The notes under the pieces were generated by a model. It worked only from the letters and a program-made list of their open reading frames with translations, did no database searches and was not told the DNA's origin. Shown here in pieces: positions 43,273 through 51,781 of a stretch of 64,000 bases of DNA. Each line of letters opens with the position of its first letter. Position 1 is the stretch's first letter. Position numbers and translations under genes: made by a program. Origin of the DNA: Azoarcus_F sp048158365 (lineage in GTDB: Bacteria > Pseudomonadota > Gammaproteobacteria > Burkholderiales > Rhodocyclaceae); NCBI GenBank assembly GCA_048158365.1, contig JBLLNL010000010.1; one strand, given 5' to 3'.

Positions 43273-44655
43273 ATGCTCATCTATCTGCTCCGCCGGGCTG
43301 CCCTGATGGTGCCGACGCTGCTCGGCATCACGCTGGTGGTGTTCGTCGTGATGGCGGCAGCCCCGGGCGGCATCAGCGCACAATCGCTGGTCGATGGCAC
43401 CGATCTCGAGCCGGAGACCCGCCAGGCACTCGAGGACTACTACAACCGCCTGTATGGCCTGGACCAGCCGCCGCCGGTGCAGTATCTGCGCTGGCTGAAC
43501 AATATCTCGCCGATCGGTCTGGTGCGTGAACCGGATGGCAGCCTGGGGGCTTTCTCGCTGTGGAAGGGGCCGGACCTGGGTGTGAGCTTCCGCTACGGAC
43601 GACCGGTCACCGATTTGCTCGCCGAGCGGCTGCCGATCACGCTGTTGCTCAACCTGTTGTCGATTCCGCTGATCTATGCAGTTTCGATCGCGATCGGGGT
43701 GCAGGCGGCGCGCGCTCGGGGCGGGCGTTTCGACGTCGCGTCGAACGTGTTCCTGCTTGGCCTGTGGTCGGTCCCGACGATGCTGGCCGGGGTGCTGTTC
43801 ATTGGTTTCTTTGCGTCCGAGCAGTACTGGCGCTGGTTTCCGACCGCAGGTCTGGTGCGGCGCGAGGCGGTCGATCAGACCTTTCTGCCCTGGCTGGGCA
43901 GCGGCGCGGACCTGACCTTGATGTTCGTCGCGGTCGGCATCATGACGACCCTGCTCGTATGGGCCACGGCGCGGGCCCCGCAACGCGCGTTGCGGCTCGG
44001 TGGTGCCGCGGTGGGTACCATGCTCGGCTATCTGATGGCGGCCGAACTCCAGGGGGCGACGCCGGGCGTGCTGCATGGCGTACTCGGCGCGACCGGCGCG
44101 CTGCTGTGCGCCGGGCTGGCCGGCCTGCAGAGCGCCTTCCTGCGCATCGGATTCGCGGGCGGGGTGGGATTGGGGTTGGGCATTGGTCTCGCGCGGATGT
44201 CCGGTGTCGAGATCGTGCAAGGCGGCTATCTGTTCGACCGGGCCTGGCACCTGGTGCTGCCGGTCATCGCGCTGTCGTACGGCGGGCTCGCCTTTCTGGC
44301 CAAGCTGACCCGCTCGTCGCTGCTCGAGAACCTCGCAGCCGACTATGCCCGTACCGCACGTGCCAAGGGTGTGGACGAGGAAACCGTGTTGTGGCGGCAC
44401 GTGTTCCGCAACTCGCTGCTGCCGCTGATCACGGTGTCGGCGACACTGCTGCCCAGCCTGCTGGCCGGATCGGTGATCGTCGAGAGCATCTTCAGCATCG
44501 ACGGCATGGGCAAGCTCGCGGTCGAGGCGGTGCAGACGCGCGATCGCGAGCTGGTGCTGTCGGTCACGCTGATCTCGGGGCTGCTGACGCTCGCCGGCTA
44601 TCTGCTGGCCGACATCGCCTACGCGATCGCCGATCCGAGGGTGAGCTATGACTGA
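43273..44655 (+). CDS. ABC transporter permease, DppB/OppB type, with extra membrane segment block
   Basis: This 460-residue permease is some 130 residues longer than ordinary OppB/DppB proteins. The usual N-terminus (LLRRAALMVPTLLGITLVVF) and the transport core with the EAA-type loop DYARTARAKGVDEETVLWRH are present. Between them, about residues 200-320, is an insert with three or four further hydrophobic stretches, for example LTLMFVAVGIMTTLLVWATA and VGLGLGIGLARMSG. It overlaps the next permease gene by eight bases. Codon use matches the neighbours, so this is not a recent import. Confidence 0.87.
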   Translation: MLIYLLRRAALMVPTLLGITLVVFVVMAAAPGGISAQSLVDGTDLEPETRQALEDYYNRLYGLDQPPPVQYLRWLNNISPIGLVREPDGSLGAFSLWKGPDLGVSFRYGRPVTDLLAERLPITLLLNLLSIPLIYAVSIAIGVQAARARGGRFDVASNVFLLGLWSVPTMLAGVLFIGFFASEQYWRWFPTAGLVRREAVDQTFLPWLGSGADLTLMFVAVGIMTTLLVWATARAPQRALRLGGAAVGTMLGYLMAAELQGATPGVLHGVLGATGALLCAGLAGLQSAFLRIGFAGGVGLGLGIGLARMSGVEIVQGGYLFDRAWHLVLPVIALSYGGLAFLAKLTRSSLLENLAADYARTARAKGVDEETVLWRHVFRNSLLPLITVSATLLPSLLAGSVIVESIFSIDGMGKLAVEAVQTRDRELVLSVTLISGLLTLAGYLLADIAYAIADPRVSYD

Positions 44656-45847
44656 CAGCGCCGCATCCGCCAAGGTCGACCAGCGCTCGCGGCCGTGGTC
44701 GCGGCAGGTGCTCGGTGCGCTGCTTCGGCGCACCGGCGCGCGTATCGGTCTGGTGTGGATCTCGGTGCTGGTGCTGGTGGCGACCTTCGCCCCCTTTCTC
44801 GCGAGCAGTCATCCGCTCTACATGGTGGTCGATGGCCAGCCCAGCAGTCCGCTGCTCGCGCACCTGGCGCCCGAGGACTGGATCTGGCTGGCGGGTTTCC
44901 TGGGCGGACTGGTGCTGCTGAACCTGCCCGGGCGCTTCGGCCTGCGGCTGGCGGCGTGGTTGATCGTGGTCGGCGTGACCACGCTGCTCGCCTACGCACT
45001 GGTGAAACCACCGGTGCTGACGATCTACGAGCAGTATCGCGAACTCGAAGCGTCCGGCCGCATCGAGCGGGTGGTGCGTGCGCCGATTCCGTATTCGGCC
45101 AAGGACTATCTGCGCGATCACGGCGACACCGGCATCGAGGCGCCGCTGGCGGCCGAGCAGCGCCGCCACTGGCTGGGCACCGAGGAGAACGGCGCGGACG
45201 TGGCCGCGCGCATGATCCACGCGTCGCGCATCGCGCTGGGCATCGGCTTCATCGCGACCGGCATCGCGCTGGTGATCGGCACGCTGATCGGCGGCATGAT
45301 GGGCTACTTCTCGGGCGTGGTCGACATCATCGGCATGCGCCTGGTCGAGATCTTCGAGGCTATTCCAACGTTGTTCCTGTTGCTGACCTTCGTCGCGTTC
45401 TTCGGCCGTTCCATCTACATGATGATGATCATCATCGGCATCACGTCATGGTCGGGCTATGCGCGCTATGTCCGGGCGGAGTTCCTGAAGCTGCGTGAGC
45501 AGGATTTCGTGCAGGCGGCGGTGGCCTGTGGCCTGCCGCTGTGGTCCATCCTGTTCCGCCACATGCTGCCCAATGGTCTGGCCCCGCTGCTGGTGGCGGC
45601 GAGCTTCGGCGTCGCGTCCGCGATCCTGGCCGAGGCCACGCTGAGCTTTCTCGGCCTTGGGCTGGTCGACGATCCGTCCTGGGGCCAGATGCTGAACCAG
45701 GCGGTGCAGTCTTCGACCTTCAACTGGTGGCTGGCGGTGTTCCCGGGCGGCGCAATCTTCCTGACCGTGTTTGCGTACAACCTGATCGGCGAGGCGCTGC
45801 GCGACGCGGTCGACCCGCATACCCGACGGGCCGGAGGCGCGCGGTGA
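44648..45847 (+). CDS. ABC transporter permease, DppC/OppC type, enlarged
   Basis: This 399-residue second permease carries the EAA loop YVRAEFLKLREQDFVQAAVA and the typical FRHMLPNGLAPLLV. About 100 residues are inserted after the first helix, giving two more hydrophobic segments (WLAGFLGGLVLLNLPG; LAAWLIVVGVTTLLAYALV) and a periplasmic stretch of 80 residues with RAPIPYSAKDYLRDHGDTG. The enlarged design matches its partner at 43273. The gene overlaps both neighbours: by eight bases upstream and by GTGA downstream. Confidence 0.87.
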   Translation: MTDSAASAKVDQRSRPWSRQVLGALLRRTGARIGLVWISVLVLVATFAPFLASSHPLYMVVDGQPSSPLLAHLAPEDWIWLAGFLGGLVLLNLPGRFGLRLAAWLIVVGVTTLLAYALVKPPVLTIYEQYRELEASGRIERVVRAPIPYSAKDYLRDHGDTGIEAPLAAEQRRHWLGTEENGADVAARMIHASRIALGIGFIATGIALVIGTLIGGMMGYFSGVVDIIGMRLVEIFEAIPTLFLLLTFVAFFGRSIYMMMIIIGITSWSGYARYVRAEFLKLREQDFVQAAVACGLPLWSILFRHMLPNGLAPLLVAASFGVASAILAEATLSFLGLGLVDDPSWGQMLNQAVQSSTFNWWLAVFPGGAIFLTVFAYNLIGEALRDAVDPHTRRAGGAR

Positions 45848-47514
45848 AGCTGCTCGAGATCGACAACCTGGTCACTGAACTCGACGCCGACGGCAGCTGG
45901 CTGCGCGCGGTCGATGGGGTGAGCCTCGCGGTACGGCGTGGCGAGACCTTCTGCCTGGTGGGCGAGTCCGGAAGCGGCAAGTCGGTGACCGCGTTGTCGG
46001 TGATGGGCCTGCTGCCGGAGAATCGTCATCGACACCCGGGCGGGGCGGTGCGACTTTACGACGAACGGGGCGCGGTCGGCATGGCAGGCGGCGGATCGCC
46101 GGTCGTCGAGCTGCTCGATGCGGACGAAGCGACGCTGGGACGCGTGCGAGGCGGGCGGATCGGCATGATCTTCCAGGAGCCGATGACGTCGCTGAACCCG
46201 GTGCTGACGATAGGCGAGCAGCTCGACGAAGCGCTGCTGCTGCATCACCCGGACATGCAGGAGAAGGAGCGCGAACAGCGCATCGTTGCGGCGCTCGAGG
46301 AGGTCCGGATGCCAGACCCGGCCAAGCGGGTGCGCGAGTATCCGCACCGGCTGTCAGGCGGGCAGCGCCAGCGGGTCATGATCGCGATGGCGCTGATCTG
46401 CGAACCGGCCCTGCTGATCGCCGACGAACCGACCACCGCACTCGACGTCACGGTGCAGGCCGAGATCCTGAAGCTGATGCGGGATCTGCAGGCCAGTCGC
46501 GGAATGGGCATGCTGTTCATCACGCACGACTTCGGCGTGGTCGCGCAGATCGCGGATACGGTCGGCGTGATGCGCCGCGGTCAACTGGTCGAATGCGGGC
46601 CGGTCGATGAAGTATTGCGCCGGCCCCGCCATGAGTACACCCGCAGCCTGATCGCGGCGCTGCCGGAGCGCTTGCCCAGGCCGCCGCGGCATGCGCGTAC
46701 CGGCGGGGAAACGCTGGTCGAACTGCGCGATCTCAAGGTGCATTTTCCGGTGCGGCAGGGCTTCATGCGCCGCGTGGTCGACCAGTTCAAGGCGGTCGAC
46801 GGGGTGTCGCTGACCGTGGGGGCCGGCGAGGTGCTCGCGCTGGTGGGCGAGTCGGGATGTGGCAAGAGCACGCTTGGTCGGGCCTTGCTGAGGCTGCTTG
46901 AGCCGACCTCGGGCAGCATCCTGCTGGAAGGGCAGGACATCACGCGGCTGCCGCGTCGCGCGATGCGCGGTCTGAGACGGCGCATGCAGGTGGTTTTCCA
47001 GGATCCGGGTTCCAGCCTGAACCCGCGCCTGCCCATTTTCACCACGCTGGTCGAGCCGATGCGGGTGCATGGCATCGGGCGGGACGATGGAGAGCGCCGC
47101 GACCGTGCAGCCGAACTGCTGGAGCGGGTCGAGATGCCGACCGACAGCCTGTGGCGCTATCCGCACGAGTTTTCCGGCGGTCAGCGCCAGCGTCTGGCGA
47201 TCGCACGTGCCCTGGTGCTCGAGCCGCGCTTCATGCTGTGCGATGAGATCACGTCGGCGCTCGACGTGTCGGTTCAGGCCGGCATCCTGAAGCTGCTGCG
47301 CAAGCTGGTCGATGAAGAGGGCCTGGGGATGCTGTTCATCACGCACAACATGGGTGTCGTCGAATACCTGGCCGACCGCATGGCCGTCATGAATGCGGGC
47401 AGGCTGGTCGAAAGCGGCCGGACGGACGAAGTGCTGCGGGGGCCGAAAGAGGATTACACCAGAGCACTGCTGGCCGCGGTACCGCGGCTCGACGGGGCCT
47501 TCGCAAGCAGCTGA
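45844..47514 (+). CDS. Fused dual ATPase of a peptide-type ABC importer
   Basis: This 556-residue protein contains two complete ABC domains in tandem, equivalent to a DppD-DppF or GsiA/YejF fusion. Domain 1 has Walker A GESGSGKSV, signature LSGGQRQR and Walker B LLIADEP. Domain 2 (from about residue 295) has GESGCGKSTLGRALLRLL, FSGGQRQRLAIARAL and the Walker B variant MLCDEIT, where the usual Pro after Glu is Ile. The start is GTG 45844 overlapping the permease stop. It completes the operon; the second-domain Walker change is tolerated in several fused homologues. Confidence 0.92.
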   Translation: MKLLEIDNLVTELDADGSWLRAVDGVSLAVRRGETFCLVGESGSGKSVTALSVMGLLPENRHRHPGGAVRLYDERGAVGMAGGGSPVVELLDADEATLGRVRGGRIGMIFQEPMTSLNPVLTIGEQLDEALLLHHPDMQEKEREQRIVAALEEVRMPDPAKRVREYPHRLSGGQRQRVMIAMALICEPALLIADEPTTALDVTVQAEILKLMRDLQASRGMGMLFITHDFGVVAQIADTVGVMRRGQLVECGPVDEVLRRPRHEYTRSLIAALPERLPRPPRHARTGGETLVELRDLKVHFPVRQGFMRRVVDQFKAVDGVSLTVGAGEVLALVGESGCGKSTLGRALLRLLEPTSGSILLEGQDITRLPRRAMRGLRRRMQVVFQDPGSSLNPRLPIFTTLVEPMRVHGIGRDDGERRDRAAELLERVEMPTDSLWRYPHEFSGGQRQRLAIARALVLEPRFMLCDEITSALDVSVQAGILKLLRKLVDEEGLGMLFITHNMGVVEYLADRMAVMNAGRLVESGRTDEVLRGPKEDYTRALLAAVPRLDGAFASS

Positions 47515-47576
47515 TCCTGCTGCCCCGATTCCTCACCCGTGCCAGACAAGGCGCGATCCATGAGCCGGAGTCGAGC

Positions 47577-47757
47577 GGTCGTGGGTCGATGTCCGGTGAG
47601 GCGACTCTACCCGAGCGCATGCCGCTGTTGCCGATCGTAGCGGCCGCGGGCCTCGCTGTCTGAGCCCGAAGGGCGAGTTCGAGGCCCGCAGCGAAGAGCG
47701 GCTTACAGCGGCAGCGCGAGTGGTAGTCGGAGCCTCACCGGACATCGACCCACGACC
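47577..47757. mobile_element. 181-bp palindromic element with 26-bp perfect ends
   Basis: The ends at 47577-47602 and 47732-47757 are perfect inverted repeats of 26 bp (starting GGTCGTGGGTCGATGTCC). The interior keeps partial symmetry: TGCCGCTGT and GCGGGCCTCG each recur in inverted orientation. It has no coding capacity and lies between two convergent genes, nine bases from the folE2 stop. It has no sequence in common with the element at 36924. It could be a MITE or a large bidirectional transcription-stop structure; I see no clear target duplication. Confidence 0.7.
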
Positions 47758-47765
47758 ACCCGAGG

Positions 47766-48575
47766 TCAGTTTGAGATGCGTTTGTCGCGCTCGATGATCG
47801 CGTAGGCCGAGTGGTTGTGGATGGACTCGAAGTTTTCCGACTCGACCGCGAACGCGATGATCCTGGGTTCGAGATTGAGCAGACCGGCGACGTCACGCAC
47901 CATGTCCTCGACGAACTTCGGATTGTCGTAGGCCCGCTCGGTGACATACTTCTCGTCCGGGCGTTTCAGCAGCCCGAACACTTCGCAGGAGGCCTGGCTC
48001 TCCACCAGCTGGACGATCTCCTCGATCCACAGATGGTCGCCGAGCTTGGCGGTCACCGTGACGTGCGAACGCTGGTTGTGGGCGCCGTAGTCGGAAATCT
48101 TCTTCGAGCACGGGCACAGGCTCGTCACCGGCACGACGACCTTCATGTCGAATTCGTAGTGGCCACCGTCGTGGATCTCGCCGGTGAAGGTGACTTCATA
48201 GTCCATCAGGCTCTGCACGCCGGACACCGGCGCCGCCTTGTTGATGAAGTACGGGAAAGTCATTTCGACATGGCCTGTCTCGGCTTCAAGGCGCTCGACC
48301 ATCTCGCGCAGCATCGGCTCGAAGGACTCGACCGAGATCTCTCGCTCGCGGCTGTTCAGGATCTCGACGAAGCGCGACATGTGGGTGCCCTTGAAATTAT
48401 GGGGCAGGCCGACATACATGTTGAACATCGCGACCGTATGCTGCACGCCGCCGCTGCGGTCACTGACGCGCACCGGATGACGGATGGCCTTGATCCCGAC
48501 CTTGTTGATCGCGAGCTGGCGTGCGTCCGCAAAGCTCTGGACGTCGGGAATGGCGTGTGCGTCGGACGGTTTCAT
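47766..48575 (-). CDS. folE2: GTP cyclohydrolase I, type IB
   Basis: This 269-residue enzyme converts GTP to dihydroneopterin triphosphate for folate and queuosine synthesis, using a metal other than zinc when needed. Typical parts are RHPVRVSDRSGGVQHTVAMF, GTHMSRFVEIL, and the active-site region VTSLCPCSKKISDYGAHNQR with the catalytic Cys. FolE2 replaces the unrelated FolE in many bacteria and is often zinc-regulated, but I see no clear Zur site upstream. Transcription runs leftward from a promoter in the 58-base gap to dxs or from the dxs operon. Confidence 0.95.
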   Translation of the reverse strand: MKPSDAHAIPDVQSFADARQLAINKVGIKAIRHPVRVSDRSGGVQHTVAMFNMYVGLPHNFKGTHMSRFVEILNSREREISVESFEPMLREMVERLEAETGHVEMTFPYFINKAAPVSGVQSLMDYEVTFTGEIHDGGHYEFDMKVVVPVTSLCPCSKKISDYGAHNQRSHVTVTAKLGDHLWIEEIVQLVESQASCEVFGLLKRPDEKYVTERAYDNPKFVEDMVRDVAGLLNLEPRIIAFAVESENFESIHNHSAYAIIERDKRISN

Positions 48576-48633
48576 GTCATGTTCTCGTTGTGCTTCTGAT
48601 AGTGCGGGATGCTATCAAGTCCGACAAATTTAC

Positions 48634-50496
48634 TCAACTATTATCTCGATTGAAGGCTGCAATCGCGGCCATGATGCCCGCGCTGTCCAGGCCGACCGCC
48701 TGCAGCAGTTGCCCCTGATCGCCGTGATCTATGAAACGGTCGGGCAGACCCAGGCGCAACAGGCGCGGACGCCGCTGCATTCGTTCGACGATCCGCCCGA
48801 CCTCCGCGCCCGCACCGCCGATGACCACATTCTCCTCCAGGGTCACGATGAGTTCGTGCGTACTCGCGAGTTCCCGCACACAGTTCTCGTCCATCGGCTT
48901 GACGAAGCGCATGTTGACGACCGTCGCGTCCAGCGCCTCGGCGACCTCGAGCGCCGGCGGGAGCAGGCTCCCGAACGCGAGCAAAGCGATGCAGCTGCCG
49001 GAGCGTCGCAGCTCCGCCTTGCCGATTTCGAGCGCGCGCATGTTCGCGACCGGTTTGATGCCCATGCCGCTGCCGCGCGGATAGCGCACCGCCGCCGGAC
49101 CGTCGTGCATGAAGGCGGTGTACAGCATCTGACGGCATTCGTTCTCGTCGGCCGGCGTCATCACGACCAGGTTCGGGATGCAGGCGAGGTAGGACAGGTC
49201 GAAGGCGCCGTGGTGGGTGGCGCCGTCGGCACCCACCAGGCCCGCGCGGTCGATCGCGAACATCACCGGCAGGTTCTGCAATGCGATGTCGTGGATCAGC
49301 TGGTCGTAGGCGCGCTGCAGGAAGGTGGAGTAGATCGCGACCACTGGTTTCATGCCTTCGCACGCAAGGCCGGCCGCGAAGGTCAGCGCATGCTGTTCGG
49401 CGATGCTGACGTCATGATAGCGGTCCGGATACGCCTGCGCGAAGCGAACCATGCCGGAACCCTCGCGCATCGCCGGCGTAATCGCGACCAGTTTGTCGTC
49501 CGTCGCAGCCATGTCGCACAGCCAGTCGCCGAACACCTGCGTGTAGGTGGGCTTGCCTCCGCCCTTGCTTGCGGTGATGCCGGCATTGTGGTCGAACTGC
49601 GACACGCCGTGATAGAGGATTGGATCGGCCTCGGCGAGCTTGTAGCCCTGGCCCTTGCGCGTGATCAAATGCAGGAACTGCGGTCCCTTCAGCTTGCGCA
49701 GGTTCTGCAGGGTCGGAATCAGCGTGTCGAGGTCGTGGCCGTCGATCGGCCCGTAGTAGTGGAAGCCGAATTCCTCGAACAGCGTGCCCGGGGTGATGAG
49801 CCCTTTCACATGCTCTTCGACCTTGCGCGCGAAATCGAGCACCGGCGGCGCTAACCCGAGCACCTTTTCGCCGGCGCGACGCGCGGCGTTGTAGGTGCGA
49901 CCGGTCATCATGCGAGCGAGGATGCGGGTCAGCGCGCCCACCGGCGGCGAGATCGACATTTCGTTGTCGTTGAGGATCACCAGCAGGTTGATGTCGCGCG
50001 TGTCCCCGGCGTTGTTGAGCGCTTCGAAGGCCATGCCGGCCGACATTGCGCCATCGCCAATGACGGCGATCGCACGTCGGTCGTCGCCCTTGTCACGGGC
50101 CGCGACCGCCATGCCCAATGCAGCCGAGATCGACGTCGATGAGTGCGCAGTGCCGAAGGTGTCGTACTCGCTCTCGCAGCGACGCGGAAAACCCGAGATT
50201 CCGCCGTAATGGCGCAGCCCGCTCATGGCTTCCCGCCGGCCGGTCAGGATCTTGTGCCCGTAGGTCTGGTGACCTACATCCCACACGATACGGTCCTCCG
50301 GTGTATCGAACACGTAGTGCAGCGCGATCGACAGCTCGACCGTGCCGAGGTTGGACGAAAGGTGGCCTCCCGTTCGGGAAACCGATTCGATCAGGAAGGC
50401 ACGCAGTTCCTCCGCGAGCGTCGGCAGTTCGCAACGTTCGAGACGACGCAGGTCAAACGGGTTTTCGACGCTTTCAAGCAGCGGGTAGGCAGACAT
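48634..50496 (-). CDS. dxs: 1-deoxy-D-xylulose-5-phosphate synthase
   Basis: This 620-residue thiamine-diphosphate enzyme makes the first step of the MEP isoprenoid pathway from pyruvate and glyceraldehyde 3-phosphate. It has SRTGGHLSSNLGTVELSIAL, DVGHQTYGHKILTGR, the TPP motif GDGAMSAGMAFEALNNAG with downstream NDN, and the transketolase-type middle domain with FAIDRAGLVGADGATHHG. It is of full length. It lies 20 bases after ispA on the same strand, forming xseB-ispA-dxs. Confidence 0.96.
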   Translation of the reverse strand: MSAYPLLESVENPFDLRRLERCELPTLAEELRAFLIESVSRTGGHLSSNLGTVELSIALHYVFDTPEDRIVWDVGHQTYGHKILTGRREAMSGLRHYGGISGFPRRCESEYDTFGTAHSSTSISAALGMAVAARDKGDDRRAIAVIGDGAMSAGMAFEALNNAGDTRDINLLVILNDNEMSISPPVGALTRILARMMTGRTYNAARRAGEKVLGLAPPVLDFARKVEEHVKGLITPGTLFEEFGFHYYGPIDGHDLDTLIPTLQNLRKLKGPQFLHLITRKGQGYKLAEADPILYHGVSQFDHNAGITASKGGGKPTYTQVFGDWLCDMAATDDKLVAITPAMREGSGMVRFAQAYPDRYHDVSIAEQHALTFAAGLACEGMKPVVAIYSTFLQRAYDQLIHDIALQNLPVMFAIDRAGLVGADGATHHGAFDLSYLACIPNLVVMTPADENECRQMLYTAFMHDGPAAVRYPRGSGMGIKPVANMRALEIGKAELRRSGSCIALLAFGSLLPPALEVAEALDATVVNMRFVKPMDENCVRELASTHELIVTLEENVVIGGAGAEVGRIVERMQRRPRLLRLGLPDRFIDHGDQGQLLQAVGLDSAGIMAAIAAFNRDNS

Positions 50497-50516
50497 GGTG
50501 TTGCACCGGATCGGAG

Positions 50517-51410
50517 TCAGAATCGACGATTGACAATGAACGAGGCGAGCTCGTCGAGGCGTTGCGCACCGGCTCCGAGCGGCGCGAGAACCGCCCGGGC
50601 ATCGGCGAGCAGGGAGCGGGCGAGGGCCTGCGCGTCCGTCGCCCCAAGCAGGCTGACGTAGGTGGGTTTGTTGTTTTCCGCATCCTTGCCGGCGGTCTTG
50701 CCCAGCGTTGCGGTATCGGCCTGTGCATCGAGTATGTCATCCACGACCTGAAACAGCAGGCCGATCAGCTTACCGTAACGGTCGAGTCGGTCCAGCGCGT
50801 CCGCGCCGCAGTCGCCGAGTTGGGCGCCGAGCAACACCGATGCGCGGATCAGCGCGCCCGTCTTGTGGATGTGCATGAACTCGAGTTCGGCGCGCGTGAT
50901 CTCCCGTCCGACCGATGCAAGATCGATTGCCTGGCCGCCGGCCATGCCGCGCGATCCCGAGGCCCGGGCGAGCAGCGCGATCATTTCGAGCTGGGCCCTG
51001 GTGTCGGCGATGATCGGCCGTTCGGCGAGCAGTTGGAAGGCGAGGGTCTGGAGCGCGTCGCCGGTCAGCAGGGCGATTGCCTCGTCGTATTCGACATGCA
51101 CGGTCGGCTTGCCGCGGCGCAGCACGTCATCGTCCATGCATGGCATGTCGTCATGCACCAGCGAGTAGGCATGAACCAGCTCGACCGCACAGGCTGCTGC
51201 ATCCAGCGCCTCGGGCGCTGCGGTCACGAACTGGCCCGCCGCATGAACCAGTAACGCGCGCACGCGCTTGCCGCCGCCAAGGACCGCATAGCGCATCGCT
51301 TCGTGCAGTCGGTCGGGCGCGATCGTGGTGTCGGGCAGCGCCAGGGCGAGCGCGGATTCGGTGCGTTGCTGGATGCCGGCCATCCAGGTCTGGAAGCCGC
51401 CCTCGCTCAT
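50517..51410 (-). CDS. ispA: Farnesyl diphosphate synthase (geranyltranstransferase)
   Basis: This 297-residue prenyltransferase condenses isopentenyl diphosphate with dimethylallyl and geranyl diphosphate to farnesyl diphosphate. The first aspartate-rich motif is HDDMPCMDDDVLRRGKPT and the second is QVVDDILDAQAD. LGGGKRVRALLVHAAG near residue 45 binds the substrate diphosphate. ATG 51410 overlaps the xseB stop (ATGA), which fixes the start; longer frames upstream would run into xseB. Confidence 0.95.
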   Translation of the reverse strand: MSEGGFQTWMAGIQQRTESALALALPDTTIAPDRLHEAMRYAVLGGGKRVRALLVHAAGQFVTAAPEALDAAACAVELVHAYSLVHDDMPCMDDDVLRRGKPTVHVEYDEAIALLTGDALQTLAFQLLAERPIIADTRAQLEMIALLARASGSRGMAGGQAIDLASVGREITRAELEFMHIHKTGALIRASVLLGAQLGDCGADALDRLDRYGKLIGLLFQVVDDILDAQADTATLGKTAGKDAENNKPTYVSLLGATDAQALARSLLADARAVLAPLGAGAQRLDELASFIVNRRF

Positions 51411-51643
51411 GCCGCGCCTCCGTCCGCATCCCTGGCCGTCAAAACGTCGCCCTCGAGTTGCAGTAGCTTCTGCTCCGCGGACTGAAGCGTATTCTGACAA
51501 TACTTCAGCAGCCCGACTCCGCGCTGATAGCGTTCCAGGGATTCCTCCAGCGTGATCGTGCCGGCTTCCATCTCCTGGACGATGCGCTCGAGCTCGGAAA
51601 TGGCCGATTCGAAGGATTTTGGCGAACTGGCCGTTTTTGTCAT
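51407..51643 (-). CDS. xseB: Exodeoxyribonuclease VII small subunit
   Basis: This 78-residue helical protein binds XseA to form ExoVII, which degrades single-stranded DNA. The XseB pattern is clear: SFESAISELERIVQEMEAGT, LTLEESLERYQRGVGLL-like repeat, and a coiled C-terminal part. ATG 51643 is the usual start of the family; ATG 51673 would add ten residues. It is the first gene of xseB-ispA-dxs, a standard order in proteobacteria, and is divergent from the Rieske oxygenase gene. Confidence 0.92.
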   Translation of the reverse strand: MTKTASSPKSFESAISELERIVQEMEAGTITLEESLERYQRGVGLLKYCQNTLQSAEQKLLQLEGDVLTARDADGGAA

Positions 51644-51781
51644 GGTCTGCTGAAGGGCAAAAGCACTGAACATAACCGATCGATCGACTGGTGGTCAAAC
51701 GGCATTTCTAATAAAATCCGGGGTCGCATTTCCGCCGGATTTCTTGGTCTTCGCTACGTCTTCGTACAGGGGGGTTCGGGC

